Below are positions 1 through 8,023 of a DNA stretch of 64,000 nucleotides, piece after piece; position 1 is the stretch's first letter; each line of letters opens with the position of its first letter. The notes under the pieces are model-generated. The model was not told where the DNA came from, did no database searches, and worked only from the letters and a program-made list of their open reading frames with translations. Position numbers and translations under genes: made by a program. This DNA is from Streptomyces asoensis. GTDB taxonomy: Bacteria; Actinomycetota; Actinomycetes; Streptomycetales; Streptomycetaceae. The DNA is taken from NCBI RefSeq assembly GCF_013085465.1, contig NZ_CP049838.1:8866001-8930000 (forward strand), written 5' to 3'.

Positions 1-1961
1 TGGATCTGCGTGTCCGGACGCACTCCGCCGGTGCTGAGCCGGAACGCCTCGGTGGCCCAGGCCAGGTAGGCCGGGCGGTCGACGGTCCGCAGCGGCAGGG
101 TCTCGCGCAGCGCGGGTTCGTCCACCTGGATCACCGAAGTCCCGCCCGTCTCCAGGTCGTCGACCTCGTCGCGCAGGGCGAGGGCGACCTGGCGGGCGGT
201 GTCGCCGAGGGGCTGGTCGTCGCGGACGAAGGACCAGGCGAGCATGGTGACGGGGCCGGTGAGCATGCCCTTGACCGGGCGGTCGGTGAGGGACTGGGCG
301 TACGTCGTCCAGCGCACGGTCATCGGTTCGGGGCGGGAGATGTCGCCGGCCAGGATCGGCGGGCGGACGTAGCGGGTGCCGTAGGACTGCACCCAGCCGT
401 GCTCCGTGGCCAGGTACCCGGTGAGCTGCTCGGCGAAGTACTGGACCATGTCGTTGCGTTCGGGCTCGCCGTGCACGAGGACGTCCAGTCCGGCCTTCTC
501 CTGGAAGGAGACGACGTCCTGGATCTCGGCCCTGATGCGCTCCTCGTAGCCGGCGGTGTCGATCCGGCCGGTGCGCAGGTCGGCGCGGGCGGTGCGCAGT
601 TCGCCGGTCTGCGGGAAGGAGCCGATGGTGGTGGTCGGCAGGAGGGGCAGGCCGAGGTGGGCGCGTTGGGCCGCGGCCCGCTCGGCGTACGGCTGGGAGC
701 GGCGGGCGTCGGTGTCCCTGACGGCGGCGGCGCGGGCGCGGACGGCCGGGTCGTGGGTGATGGGGGAGTTGGCCCGGGCGGCGAGGTCGGCCCGGTTCGC
801 GGCCAGTTCGCCCGTGATCGCGTCGGTGCCGAGGGCCAGGCCCCTGGCGAGGGCGACGACTTCGGCGGTCTTCTGGCGGGCGAAGGCCAGCCAGCGCCGG
901 ATCTGCGGCTCGATGTCCCGCTCCAGGGCCGTGTCGAGGGGCACGTGGAGCAGCGAGCAGGAGGCGGCCACGTCGACCCGGTCGGCCAGCCCGAGCAGGG
1001 TTCCGAGGGTGGCGAGGGACTTCTCCAGATCGTTGATCCAGACGTTGCGGCCGTTGACGACACCGGCGATCAGCCGCTTGCCGGGCAGGCCGCCCACGGC
1101 CGCGAGGGCGTCGAGGTTGGCGGCTGCGGCGTCGGTGAAGTCCAGGGCGAGCCCGTCGACGGGGGCCTTGGCCAGGACCGGCAGGGCGTCGCCGAGCCGG
1201 TCGAAGTAGGAGGCGACCAGGAGCTTGGGCCGGTCGGTGAGGGCGCCGAGATCGCGGTAGGCGCGGGCGGCGGCGTCCAGTTCGGCCGGGGTGCGGTCCT
1301 GGACGAGGGCGGGCTCGTCCAGCTGTGCCCACTCGGCGCCGGCCGCGCGCAGGTCGGCGAGGACCTCGGCGTACACCGGCAGCAGCCGGTCCAGCAGGGT
1401 GAGCGGCTCGAAGTCCGCGGGCACGCCCGGGGCGGGCTTGGCGAGCAGCAGGTAGGTGACCGGGCCGACCAGCACCGGGCGGGCGCCCAGCCCGAGGGCG
1501 AGGGCCTCCCCGAGCTCGGCGACCTGCTTGGCCGGATCGGCCGTGAAGACGGTGTACGGGCCCAACTCGGGCACCAGGTAGTGGTAGTTGGTGTCGAACC
1601 ACTTGGTCATCTCGAGCGGCGCGACGTCCTGGGTGCCGCGTGCCATGGCGAAGTAGCCGTCGAGCGGATCGGTGGCGACGGCGGCGCGGTGGCGGCCGGG
1701 GATCGCGCCGACCATGACGGTGGTGTCCAGGACGTGGTCGTAGTACGAGAAGTCGCCGGTCGGGACCTCGTCGATGCCGGCGTCGGCGAGCTGCCGCCAG
1801 TTGGCGGCGCGCAGTTCGGCGGCGGTGGTTCGGAGGGCGTCGGCGGTGACGCGGCCCTTCCAGTAGCCCTCGATGGCCTTCTTCAGTTCCCGGTTCGGGC
1901 CCTGGCGGGGGTAGCCGTACACGGTGGCCCGTGCTGCCGCGGCTGCGGACTTCGCTGTCAC
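1..1961 (-). CDS. metE: Cobalamin-independent methionine synthase MetE (3' end outside window)
   Basis: Transfers the methyl group of 5-methyltetrahydropteroyltri-glutamate to homocysteine, the last step of methionine synthesis without B12; cytosolic. The start is GTG at 1961 behind GAAGGAGA, and the N-terminus reads MTAKSAAAAARATVYGYPRQ, followed by the family's GPNRELKKAIEGYWKG segment. About 653 of the roughly 770 residues expected are in the window. The left edge falls just before the QIHTHMC-type zinc motif (the last residues seen are PDTQI), so the C-terminal zinc site lies outside. The gene sits alone behind a cobalamin riboswitch, which fits repression of the B12-independent enzyme when cobalamin is available. 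Confidence 0.97.
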   Translation of the reverse strand, partial: MTAKSAAAAARATVYGYPRQGPNRELKKAIEGYWKGRVTADALRTTAAELRAANWRQLADAGIDEVPTGDFSYYDHVLDTTVMVGAIPGRHRAAVATDPLDGYFAMARGTQDVAPLEMTKWFDTNYHYLVPELGPYTVFTADPAKQVAELGEALALGLGARPVLVGPVTYLLLAKPAPGVPADFEPLTLLDRLLPVYAEVLADLRAAGAEWAQLDEPALVQDRTPAELDAAARAYRDLGALTDRPKLLVASYFDRLGDALPVLAKAPVDGLALDFTDAAAANLDALAAVGGLPGKRLIAGVVNGRNVWINDLEKSLATLGTLLGLADRVDVAASCSLLHVPLDTALERDIEPQIRRWLAFARQKTAEVVALARGLALGTDAITGELAANRADLAARANSPITHDPAVRARAAAVRDTDARRSQPYAERAAAQRAHLGLPLLPTTTIGSFPQTGELRTARADLRTGRIDTAGYEERIRAEIQDVVSFQEKAGLDVLVHGEPERNDMVQYFAEQLTGYLATEHGWVQSYGTRYVRPPILAGDISRPEPMTVRWTTYAQSLTDRPVKGMLTGPVTMLAWSFVRDDQPLGDTARQVALALRDEVDDLETGGTSVIQVDEPALRETLPLRTVDRPAYLAWATEAFRLSTGGVRPDTQI

Positions 1962-2112
1962 GGAAATCTCCTTCGCGAGACATCTCCCTGGGATCCCGGG
2001 ACGGGACGCGAGCGCGAAGGGGTGACGAACCGGACGGAACCGACCTCGCGCGGCACAGCGCGGTCATCCGCCTGATATGTACGCCGACCCGCCCACGAGG
2101 TCACCGGGATCT

Positions 2113-2138
2113 CCGCGCACGAGTCCTTTCGTGCGCGG
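2113..2138 (-). terminator. Hairpin after the cobalamin aptamer (expression platform)
   Basis: CCGCGCACG and CGTGCGCGG form a perfect 9-bp stem around an 8-nt loop. It lies immediately downstream of the cobalamin aptamer in the metE direction and about 150 nt before the metE start. This is the expected place for a ligand-controlled terminator. No long U tract follows, as is common in high-GC actinobacteria. Confidence 0.6.
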
Positions 2139-2139
2139 G

Positions 2140-2361
2140 CAACGGGCAGGTCTTCGGACTCACGGGCACGTCTCGTCGTACAAGGGTCGTACGAGACACC
2201 TACTGGCCGTCGCTTCCCAGACCCTGTTCGTGGGTCCAGTGCGTATGACGGCGTCGTTCCCGCTCACCGCTGCGGGGCAGTCCCGGATTTCCACCGGGTT
2301 CCCTCTTGCGACGCATCCCGCCTGGCGGACGGGGCGAACCAGCTGCACCCGCCAGCCTAGG
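2140..2361 (-). promoter_or_regulatory. Cobalamin riboswitch upstream of metE
   Basis: On the minus strand the leader carries the conserved blocks of the B12 aptamer in order: a GGGAAnnnGGTG-type block (gggaacccggtggaaatc), the CNGCCCCGCAGCGGTGA block (ctgccccgcagcggtgag), the GGGAAGCGACGGCCAGTAGG region near 2209-2230, and the closing block agtccgaagacctgcc near 2145-2160. Together they make a full-length AdoCbl-class element of about 220 nt. It should switch metE off when cobalamin is plentiful, leaving MetH to make methionine. Confidence 0.93.
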
Positions 2362-2449
2362 GGGCAGTCCTTTGGTGCGGCGGATCACGTCCGGCATTCG
2401 GATGGTGAGGTGGAACACGCGTTCGGCATGCTTGGAATGCGCGGAGAGC

Positions 2450-2474
2450 GGGAAGCGCCGCACTCGCGCTTCCC
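2450..2474 (-). terminator. Hairpin terminator behind the hydroxyacyl-CoA dehydrogenase remnant
   Basis: GGGAAGCGC and GCGCTTCCC form a perfect 9-bp stem with a 7-nt loop, about 75 nt past the last recognisable residues of the dehydrogenase remnant and ahead of the metE leader. It was probably the terminator of the once-intact gene and now insulates metE. Confidence 0.55.
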
Positions 2475-2549
2475 GCCCGTCGCCTGGGCACAACCGCCGG
2501 ATCCCTCGACCGGCGGTACGGCCCGGGCCTCTCGGCCCGGTCGCGCCAG

Positions 2550-2857
2550 GGTGCTCGGTCCCGGCCGTACACCTGGAATCCCCGGCCGGTCTTGCGGCCC
2601 AGCAACCCGGCTTCCACCATCTGCCGGAGCAGCGGGGGCGGAGCGTGGAGGGGTTCCTTGAACTCGTCGTACAGGGACTCCGCGATGGAGGCCACGGTGT
2701 CCAGGCCGATCAGGTCCGCCGGCTTCAGCGGGCCCACGGGGTGGGCGCAGCCCAGTTCCATACCGGCGGCGATGTCGGCGGCGGTGGCGAAGCCGGACTC
2801 CGCCATCCGGACGGCCGCCAGCAGATACGGCACGAGCAGCGCGTTGACGACGAAGTG
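2550..2857 (-). pseudogene. C-terminal remnant of 3-hydroxybutyryl/3-hydroxyacyl-CoA dehydrogenase
   Basis: The minus-strand reading contains FVVNALLVPYLLAAVRMAES, then GMELGCAHPVGPLKPADLIG, then RKTGRGFQVYG, which is the C-terminal helical domain of NAD-dependent 3-hydroxyacyl-CoA dehydrogenases. The Rossmann half and catalytic His are missing. Homology begins abruptly at FVVNA (about 2857), exactly where an unrelated fragment on the other strand begins. The gene is therefore a truncated, non-functional remnant. In other streptomycetes, as I recall, this gene lies next to metE together with aceA and aceB. Confidence 0.88.
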
Positions 2858-3236
2858 TGGCACCTGCCCGCTCTGGAACGTCTACGAGGCGTTCGCCGTG
2901 CCCGGCCGCATCCACGTCCAGGTCGCCGAAATGCCCGACGGACAACGCTACTTGTGGACGGCCCGCGCGATCACCCGGCACCGTGGCGGCTGGGGCGAAC
3001 CCGGCAAGACCTTCGCCGTCGGCCTCGGCTGCGAGATCCGCCACGCCCACCGGCTCGTCCACTCCGACGGACTCGACCTCGCCAACGCCTCCGCCGCCAC
3101 CCCCATCGGCATGGGCTGCCGCGTCTGCGAACGCCTCGACCGCCCCCAGCGCGCCGCACCACCCCTCGGGCGGCCGTTGCGGATCGACCAGAACAGCACC
3201 ACGTTCGTGCCGTACCCGGTACTTCCGCAAGGATGA
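2858..3236 (+). pseudogene. C-terminal remnant of ScfR/RamB-type XRE regulator (DUF2083)
   Basis: The + frame reads CPLWNVYEAFAVPGRIHVQV and ends with the family's Cys-rich tail GMGCRVCERLDRPQRA, then PLGRPLRIDQN and a TGA at 3236. This is the C-terminal half of short-chain-fatty-acid regulators of the RamB/ScfR type; the HTH half is missing. The usual second Cys of the CxxCxxxxC tail motif reads Arg (ERLDRPQ), a further sign of decay. It abuts the dehydrogenase remnant head-on, so a deletion joined the two genes. Confidence 0.85.
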
Positions 3237-3294
3237 CCACGTCCGAGCGACGGCCGCGTGACCTTCCTCATGCAACCGGTGTCGGCTGGATCTG

Positions 3295-3747
3295 TCAGGC
3301 GAGCTCGGGCGGCTGACCCGTGGTCCACATCGCCTGGACGGACATGCGGCTGATGCGCCAGCCCTCGCGTACGCGCCGGAGTTCGGCCTCCCAGTAGCCG
3401 CCCACCGTGAAGAGAGGGTTGGCGCCTTCACCGCGCTGCTGAAGCGTGGCGTCGTGGTGAACGTGCGTCATCAACGCGTTCCAGGACGCCGTGGCTCTCC
3501 CCGCCGCAGCTTCGACGTCGACCAGGACATCGGAGGCGATGTGCTGGGTGCGGGCGTACCGCTCGAGTGCCTCCTCGGCGTGCGCCATCGCTTCGACGCC
3601 GTCGGCCGCGCCTATCGGTGTCACCGTTCGCACGTCGTCGGTGAGGTAGCCACGGGCCCAGTCACCATCGAACTTCCGCTCGTCCAGGGCTCGGAAGAAG
3701 CGGCTGATGAGCGTGCTGATCTCGGTGTGATCCGTCTGCGTGGTCAT
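3295..3747 (-). CDS. SnoaL-like / NTF2-fold protein
   Basis: A 150-residue protein of the nuclear transport factor 2 (SnoaL-like) fold, starting MTTQTDHTEISTLISRFFRA. It has the usual N-terminal helix with FFRALDERKFDGDW, and the strand pattern ending VREGWRISRMSVQAMWTTG. Such proteins are small cyclases, isomerases or ligand-binding subunits; no substrate can be assigned. ATG at 3747 was preferred to the upstream extension because it lies 6 nt after a plausible -10 hexamer, predicting leaderless transcription from a MerR-class promoter. No partner gene is close enough on this strand to form an operon. Confidence 0.82.
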   Translation of the reverse strand: MTTQTDHTEISTLISRFFRALDERKFDGDWARGYLTDDVRTVTPIGAADGVEAMAHAEEALERYARTQHIASDVLVDVEAAAGRATASWNALMTHVHHDATLQQRGEGANPLFTVGGYWEAELRRVREGWRISRMSVQAMWTTGQPPELA

Positions 3748-3753
3748 AGCCAA

Positions 3754-3784
3754 AGCGTCTGCCCTCAACCGCACTTGAGGTCAA
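3754..3784 (-). promoter_or_regulatory. SoxR-box-like MerR-class promoter
   Basis: Minus strand: -35 TTGACC (3779-3784), then 19 bp, then GACGCT (3754-3759). The over-long spacer holds the dyad CCTCAA-N6-TTGAGG at 3763-3780. Both half-sites match the SoxR box (CCTCAAgttaacTTGAGG), and the 19-bp spacing is the hallmark of promoters untwisted by MerR-family activators. The ATG follows 6 nt after the -10. No MerR/SoxR gene is in the window, so regulation would act in trans. Confidence 0.68.
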
Positions 3785-3953
3785 GATCGCAGCAAGTCGG
3801 CCTCGGCGGGGCTTCGTCCGAGCGGTCGCCGAGGATCTGCCCCACCACCACGGCGGCATGGACCCGGGCGGCTGTGCCGAACGGCATCCCGTGGCATGCA
3901 TGGCGCGATCGCGGGTACCGGCGCACGTGACCGGGGGAGTGAGGGCGAGACAC

Positions 3954-4424
3954 GTGGAATCCCACGCCGGAGGCGACGGCCGTACCGGGCTGGACGGCCA
4001 CCTGATGCGTGCCGGATACGCCCTGGGCGCGGACGACGGCTGCATCGCAGACGCCCGCCACCACGCCATCGCCTTCATCGACCAGGCCCATGACCACCAT
4101 CGCCTGCCCGATCCGGCACGCGCGCGAGACCTCACTCAGCTCGTGGTCAGCGAGCTGGTCACCAACGCCCACAAGTACGCCTCCGGCCCCGTCCTGATGG
4201 AACTGCGCCTCACCGCCCATGCGGTGGACGTCGTCGTGTGGGACAGCGACCCGACCGTTCCCGCGGCCCGGGCAAACGATCCCGGCAGAATCGGCCAGCA
4301 CGGCATGGAGATCGTCAAGGCCGTCACCGAGGACCTCTTCATCGAGCAGGAACCGGTCGGCAAACGCATCACGGCCCGCATCGCCCTGGCTGCCACACCC
4401 CGCGACAGCACCACCCGCACCTGA
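3954..4424 (+). CDS. RsbW-like ATP-binding protein (anti-sigma kinase type)
   Basis: About 156 residues with a single HATPase_c_2 domain: LVVSELVTNAHKYASGPV carries the N-box Asn, DVVVWDSDP is the G1 segment, and GQHGMEIVKAVTEDL is the G2 region. Such small GHKL proteins in Streptomyces either phosphorylate anti-sigma antagonists or act as regulators of unknown partners. The start is uncertain: GTG at 3954 has GAGGG 8 nt upstream, but the frame stays open to 3858. No sigma factor or STAS gene is adjacent, so its partner is unknown. Confidence 0.8.
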   Translation: MESHAGGDGRTGLDGHLMRAGYALGADDGCIADARHHAIAFIDQAHDHHRLPDPARARDLTQLVVSELVTNAHKYASGPVLMELRLTAHAVDVVVWDSDPTVPAARANDPGRIGQHGMEIVKAVTEDLFIEQEPVGKRITARIALAATPRDSTTRT

Positions 4425-4481
4425 CACAGCGGCAGGTCCTCTCCGGCCGCGCGTGCGGCTCGACCTGCGTCGAGCACGCCG

Positions 4482-5849
4482 TCACCGGATGCGGTGGGTC
4501 TCCCAGAAGGGGCGGAGGTCCTCGTCCGTCATGGACTGGGCGGCCCTCTTGAAGTCGGCGGTGGTGGAGACGCCGTACCAGTGGTCCTGGACGTACCGTT
4601 CGAGGAGCCGTGCCATGGTGTCGGCGCCGAGGGTGCGTTCCAGGTCGGCCAGGGCGCAGGGCCCGGCCGTGTAGACGAGGTGGTACTCGCCGCGGTGCTG
4701 CGACCAGTAGGCCATCGAGGCGGTCAGCGCGGTGTTGTCGTCGGGCCAGTAGACGTCCGACCAGCAGTCGCTGGTCTCCCAGCCGTAGAAGCGGGCGTTG
4801 GCGTACTGGGCGAAGCTCTCGTCCAGCCACGGTGAGGTGTACTCGTCGTTGCCGACGATGCCGTACCACCACTGGTGCGCCAGCTCATGGACGACGGCGC
4901 TGCCTTCCTCGGTGGTGCCGAGGAGGACGAGGCCGGGGTACTCCATGCCGCCGCCGAACCGGGGGGTCATCACGAGGTCGATCTCGCCGTACGGATAGCG
5001 GCCGAACTCCCGGCCGAACCGGTCGATCGCGGCGACGGCGTCCGTGCCGTTGAGACGGACGCCCGCGGCGGGGGTGTCGGGCGTCCAGTACGACTTCACG
5101 CGCACGCCCCCGGGCGTGGTCCGCGTCGCCGTGCGGAACGGGCCCGCGGCCCACGCGAAGTCCCGCACCCGGTCCGCGACGCTGAGGGTGACCGTACGGC
5201 CGGGGCCGCCGGGGAGGGTCCGGGTGTGACCGGTCGCGGGCACTTTCAGGGTCGACGGGTGGTCGAGGCGGACTCGGAAGTCGCTCGTCAGCGCGTAGAA
5301 GCTCTCACCGAGCGCCACGTACGGGTCGAGGTGCCACCCCCTCGCGTCGTGCACGGCGAGCACCGGCAGCGCGTTGCCGAGGAAGCGGTAGGCGCCCTCA
5401 CGGCCGAAGCGGGCATTGCGGTCGGGCACGGTGACGGAGACATCGAAGGCGACGGACGTCCGCTCGCCGCGCGCGAGCGGCTTCGGCAGGGCGATGCGCA
5501 GGGCCGTGCAATCCACGGCGGGACGCCCCGGTGTGCCACCCTCCACGCTCGACACGATGACAGGGGCGGGCGCACCGGGTGTGCCGCACTTGTCCTCGCC
5601 GTTGCCCCACAGCCGTAGGTACACCTCACGCAGAGGCTGATCGGATGTGTTGCGGAACGACACCCGCTGCCGTCCGCTCCAGTGGCCGCCGTCGGCGTCG
5701 GAGCGCAGAGTCACGTCGTAGCGAGCGCGATCGGGCGTCGCCGCGGCACTGGACACCCCTGGCCCGGCTGCCGCGCCGGCCTCATGCACACCGGCGCCGA
5801 CCGCCGCGAGCAGCACGAGCAGCACGACGAACAGACGACGACGGGGCAT
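4482..5849 (-). CDS. Secreted M1-family zinc metallopeptidase
   Basis: About 455 residues. It starts with a Sec-type signal peptide (MPRRRLFVVLLVLLAAVGAG) and has the N-terminal saddle-like beta domain. The exopeptidase-like motif reads GGMEYPG in place of GAMEN, and the gluzincin zinc site is HELAHQWW with the third ligand in WLDESFAQY 19 residues on. It should act outside the cell as an aminopeptidase-like enzyme. It lacks the long C-terminal domain of classical PepN and matches the short secreted M1 proteins of actinobacteria. A start at 5874 is an alternative. It follows the response regulator on the same strand after 122 nt. Confidence 0.9.
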   Translation of the reverse strand: MPRRRLFVVLLVLLAAVGAGVHEAGAAAGPGVSSAAATPDRARYDVTLRSDADGGHWSGRQRVSFRNTSDQPLREVYLRLWGNGEDKCGTPGAPAPVIVSSVEGGTPGRPAVDCTALRIALPKPLARGERTSVAFDVSVTVPDRNARFGREGAYRFLGNALPVLAVHDARGWHLDPYVALGESFYALTSDFRVRLDHPSTLKVPATGHTRTLPGGPGRTVTLSVADRVRDFAWAAGPFRTATRTTPGGVRVKSYWTPDTPAAGVRLNGTDAVAAIDRFGREFGRYPYGEIDLVMTPRFGGGMEYPGLVLLGTTEEGSAVVHELAHQWWYGIVGNDEYTSPWLDESFAQYANARFYGWETSDCWSDVYWPDDNTALTASMAYWSQHRGEYHLVYTAGPCALADLERTLGADTMARLLERYVQDHWYGVSTTADFKRAAQSMTDEDLRPFWETHRIR

Positions 5850-5971
5850 GGACGGCCACACGGCCAACGGCGACATGCCAGCCGATACTGCCACAACACG
5901 CCAGCCACGGAACGGACTTGGGCAGACCTGCGTGGACCTTTCGGCCACGCCACCAGGTCTCGCGGCAACCG

Positions 5972-6664
5972 TCACGCGCCGGGGGTGTCCGGCCGCATCG
6001 GCCTGCCGCCGACCTGCACGATGCCCGATTCGTAGGCGAACACCACCGCCTGGGCGCGGCTGTGGAGATCGAGCTTGGTCATCAGCCGGTGCAGATGTGT
6101 CTTGACGGTGGACTCGCTGACGCACATGTGCTCGGCGATCTCCTCGTTGGCGAGACCCTTGGCGACGAACCCGAGCACCTCGACCTCGCGGCCCGTGAGC
6201 ATGCTCGTCGAGTCTGTCTCGGCCCGCGACTGCTGCTGGTGGACGACGTGCCTCTCGATGAGCCGCCGGACGTGGGCCGGGGCCACCAGGAGATCGGCGG
6301 AGAGGGTCGCCGTGACGGCGCTGAGAAGCTGTTGCGGCGGCATGTCCTTCAGCAGGAAACCGCTGCATCCGGCGCGCAGGGCAGCGTAGACGAACTCGTC
6401 GTCGTCGAAGGTGGTGAGGACGACGATGCGCGGAGCCGGGTCAAGACCGAGGGCGAGAATGCGCTCCGCGGCCGCGAGGCCGCTGAGCCGGGGCATCTTG
6501 ATGTCCATCAGGATCAGATCCGGGTGGTGCTCGCGTGCCGCGGCGACGGCCTCGACGCCGTCCGATGCCTCCACGACCGGGCCGAGCCCTTCCACCGTGC
6601 GCAGAAGCGTGACGATGCCGGAGCGGATGAGATGCTGATCGTCCACAACCAGGATGCGGGCCAC
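5972..6664 (-). CDS. NarL/LuxR-family response regulator
   Basis: 230 residues. The receiver domain begins MARILVVDDQHLIRSG, with the phospho-acceptor Asp in LILMDIKMP, Thr in VVLTTFDD and Lys in GFLLKD. A LuxR-type HTH follows (LTGREVEVLGFVAKGLANEE, then SESTVKTHLHRLMTKL). The GTG start has GAGGAG just upstream. It is encoded 30 nt after the histidine kinase and must be its partner. Target genes are not evident, though the M1 peptidase downstream is a candidate. Confidence 0.95.
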   Translation of the reverse strand: MARILVVDDQHLIRSGIVTLLRTVEGLGPVVEASDGVEAVAAAREHHPDLILMDIKMPRLSGLAAAERILALGLDPAPRIVVLTTFDDDEFVYAALRAGCSGFLLKDMPPQQLLSAVTATLSADLLVAPAHVRRLIERHVVHQQQSRAETDSTSMLTGREVEVLGFVAKGLANEEIAEHMCVSESTVKTHLHRLMTKLDLHSRAQAVVFAYESGIVQVGGRPMRPDTPGA

Positions 6665-6694
6665 AGCGCTCCTCGCAGATGCTCACGTCACGGA

Positions 6695-7915
6695 TCAGCC
6701 GCCGTTGCGGTCCTGCCCCAGGGGAAGACTGAGTTGCACCTGGAATCCACCCTCCGGACGCGTACCGGCTGTCAGCGAGCCGTGCCAAATCTTGGCCCGT
6801 TCCCGCATTCCGATCAAGCCGTGTCCGGACCCGGCGGTGGATGTGGCCGAAAGTGGGCCGCCGTGGTCGAGAACAGCCACTCGTAGTTCGTCGTCCAGGT
6901 AGCGGACGGCCACTTCGGCGGTGGCCGACCCGGAGTGCTTCACGACGTTGGTGAGGGCTTCCTGGACGACACGGTAGGCGCACAGTTCGATCCCCGGGTG
7001 CAGGGGCCTGCGCTCTCCCGCGAACCGGACCTCGACATGCAGGCCGGCCGCCTCCAGCCGCTCGGCGAGCGCGGGAATGCGGTCGATGTCGGCCAGCAGG
7101 TCGTCGGGGACCGGGTCGGCCGGATGCTCGGGACCGGATGCGCCGCCGAGATCGTAGGTGCGCAGTACGACCAGCAGTCGGCGAAGCTCCTCCAGCGACT
7201 CCCGTCCGGCCGCGGCAGCGGTGCCGAGCGCCTTGCGGGCGGAGGGAGGATCGGTGAAGAACACGTACTCGGCCAGCCCGGCCTGAAGAGTCACGATCGT
7301 CATGTGCTGCGAGATCGTGTCATGCAGCTCGCGCGCGATGCGGAAGCGCTCGTCGAGGACGGCCCGGCGGGCTTCCTGGCGCTGCTGCTGATCGAGCAGG
7401 GCGGTCAGCCGCCGCAACTCGGCGTTGCGTTCGGCGAGACGGCGCTGGGTGAGCCCGACGGTGAAGGCGACGGCCGGCACGATCAGGGCCTGCACGGGCA
7501 CGACGGGCCAGGGCAGCCGGCCGCACACTCCGCTGAGGGCGATGACCGCCGAGAGCAGCGCGGTACCGCACACGATGCGGCCGCGTCCTTCCCGGGCGGC
7601 GACGGAGATGAACGCGACCGCCGGAACCCAGAAGTTGAGGGAGGGCTGATATCCGAGCAGCAGATATCCGGCGAAGCCGGCCGCCGTGATCACCAGCACG
7701 CCGAACGGCCGGTTCTCCCGCAGAGCGAGTGACAGGGCGATCAGCAAGGTGAGCAGATATGCCCACAGATCGAACGGCCGCCAGGGCGCCGGATGGTAGA
7801 AGGCACCGGCCAGGCAGCCTGCGAGGGCGAAACCGACGGCGAGGGCGACGTTGACCGGGCGCGGGCGGAAGGCCTCCGTCGCGGGCATCCGGACATGGTA
7901 GACGACGGTCCTCAA
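6695..7915 (-). CDS. Sensor histidine kinase (HisKA_3 family)
   Basis: 406 residues with about five or six N-terminal membrane segments (no large extracellular domain), then a HisKA_3 dimerisation domain with the phospho-accepting His in FRIARELHDTISQHM. A GHKL ATPase domain follows, with N-box ALTNVVKHSGSA and GHGLIGMRERAKIW. The start is TTG at 7915: AGGAGG lies 8 nt upstream of it, while the first ATG (7888) has none. It forms an operon with the response regulator. The input signal is unknown; the sensor is probably intramembrane. Confidence 0.93.
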   Translation of the reverse strand: MRTVVYHVRMPATEAFRPRPVNVALAVGFALAGCLAGAFYHPAPWRPFDLWAYLLTLLIALSLALRENRPFGVLVITAAGFAGYLLLGYQPSLNFWVPAVAFISVAAREGRGRIVCGTALLSAVIALSGVCGRLPWPVVPVQALIVPAVAFTVGLTQRRLAERNAELRRLTALLDQQQRQEARRAVLDERFRIARELHDTISQHMTIVTLQAGLAEYVFFTDPPSARKALGTAAAAGRESLEELRRLLVVLRTYDLGGASGPEHPADPVPDDLLADIDRIPALAERLEAAGLHVEVRFAGERRPLHPGIELCAYRVVQEALTNVVKHSGSATAEVAVRYLDDELRVAVLDHGGPLSATSTAGSGHGLIGMRERAKIWHGSLTAGTRPEGGFQVQLSLPLGQDRNGG

Positions 7916-7950
7916 CTGATCCGCCTCCTACGAGAGTTGCAGATGATCGC

Positions 7951-7982
7951 CTGCCCTGCCGGGGACGTCCCCGGCAGGGCAG
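7951..7982 (-). terminator. Perfect 16-bp palindrome, likely terminator
   Basis: CTGCCCTGCCGGGGAC is followed directly by its exact reverse complement, giving a 32-nt perfect palindrome between the DUF4232 gene and the kinase gene, both on the minus strand. As RNA it forms a very stable hairpin and should stop readthrough into the two-component system. Confidence 0.75.
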
Positions 7983-8023
7983 GCGAAGCTCAGTGACCGG
8001 GAAGTGGTCCCGGTCGAGGTCCG

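Noticed and set aside
399..2075. Long + strand open frame (558 aa) opposite metE
   Set aside because: It mirrors the metE codon pattern on the other strand, is Gly/Val/Glu-rich without domains, and runs into the riboswitch. The opposite strand is clearly metE.
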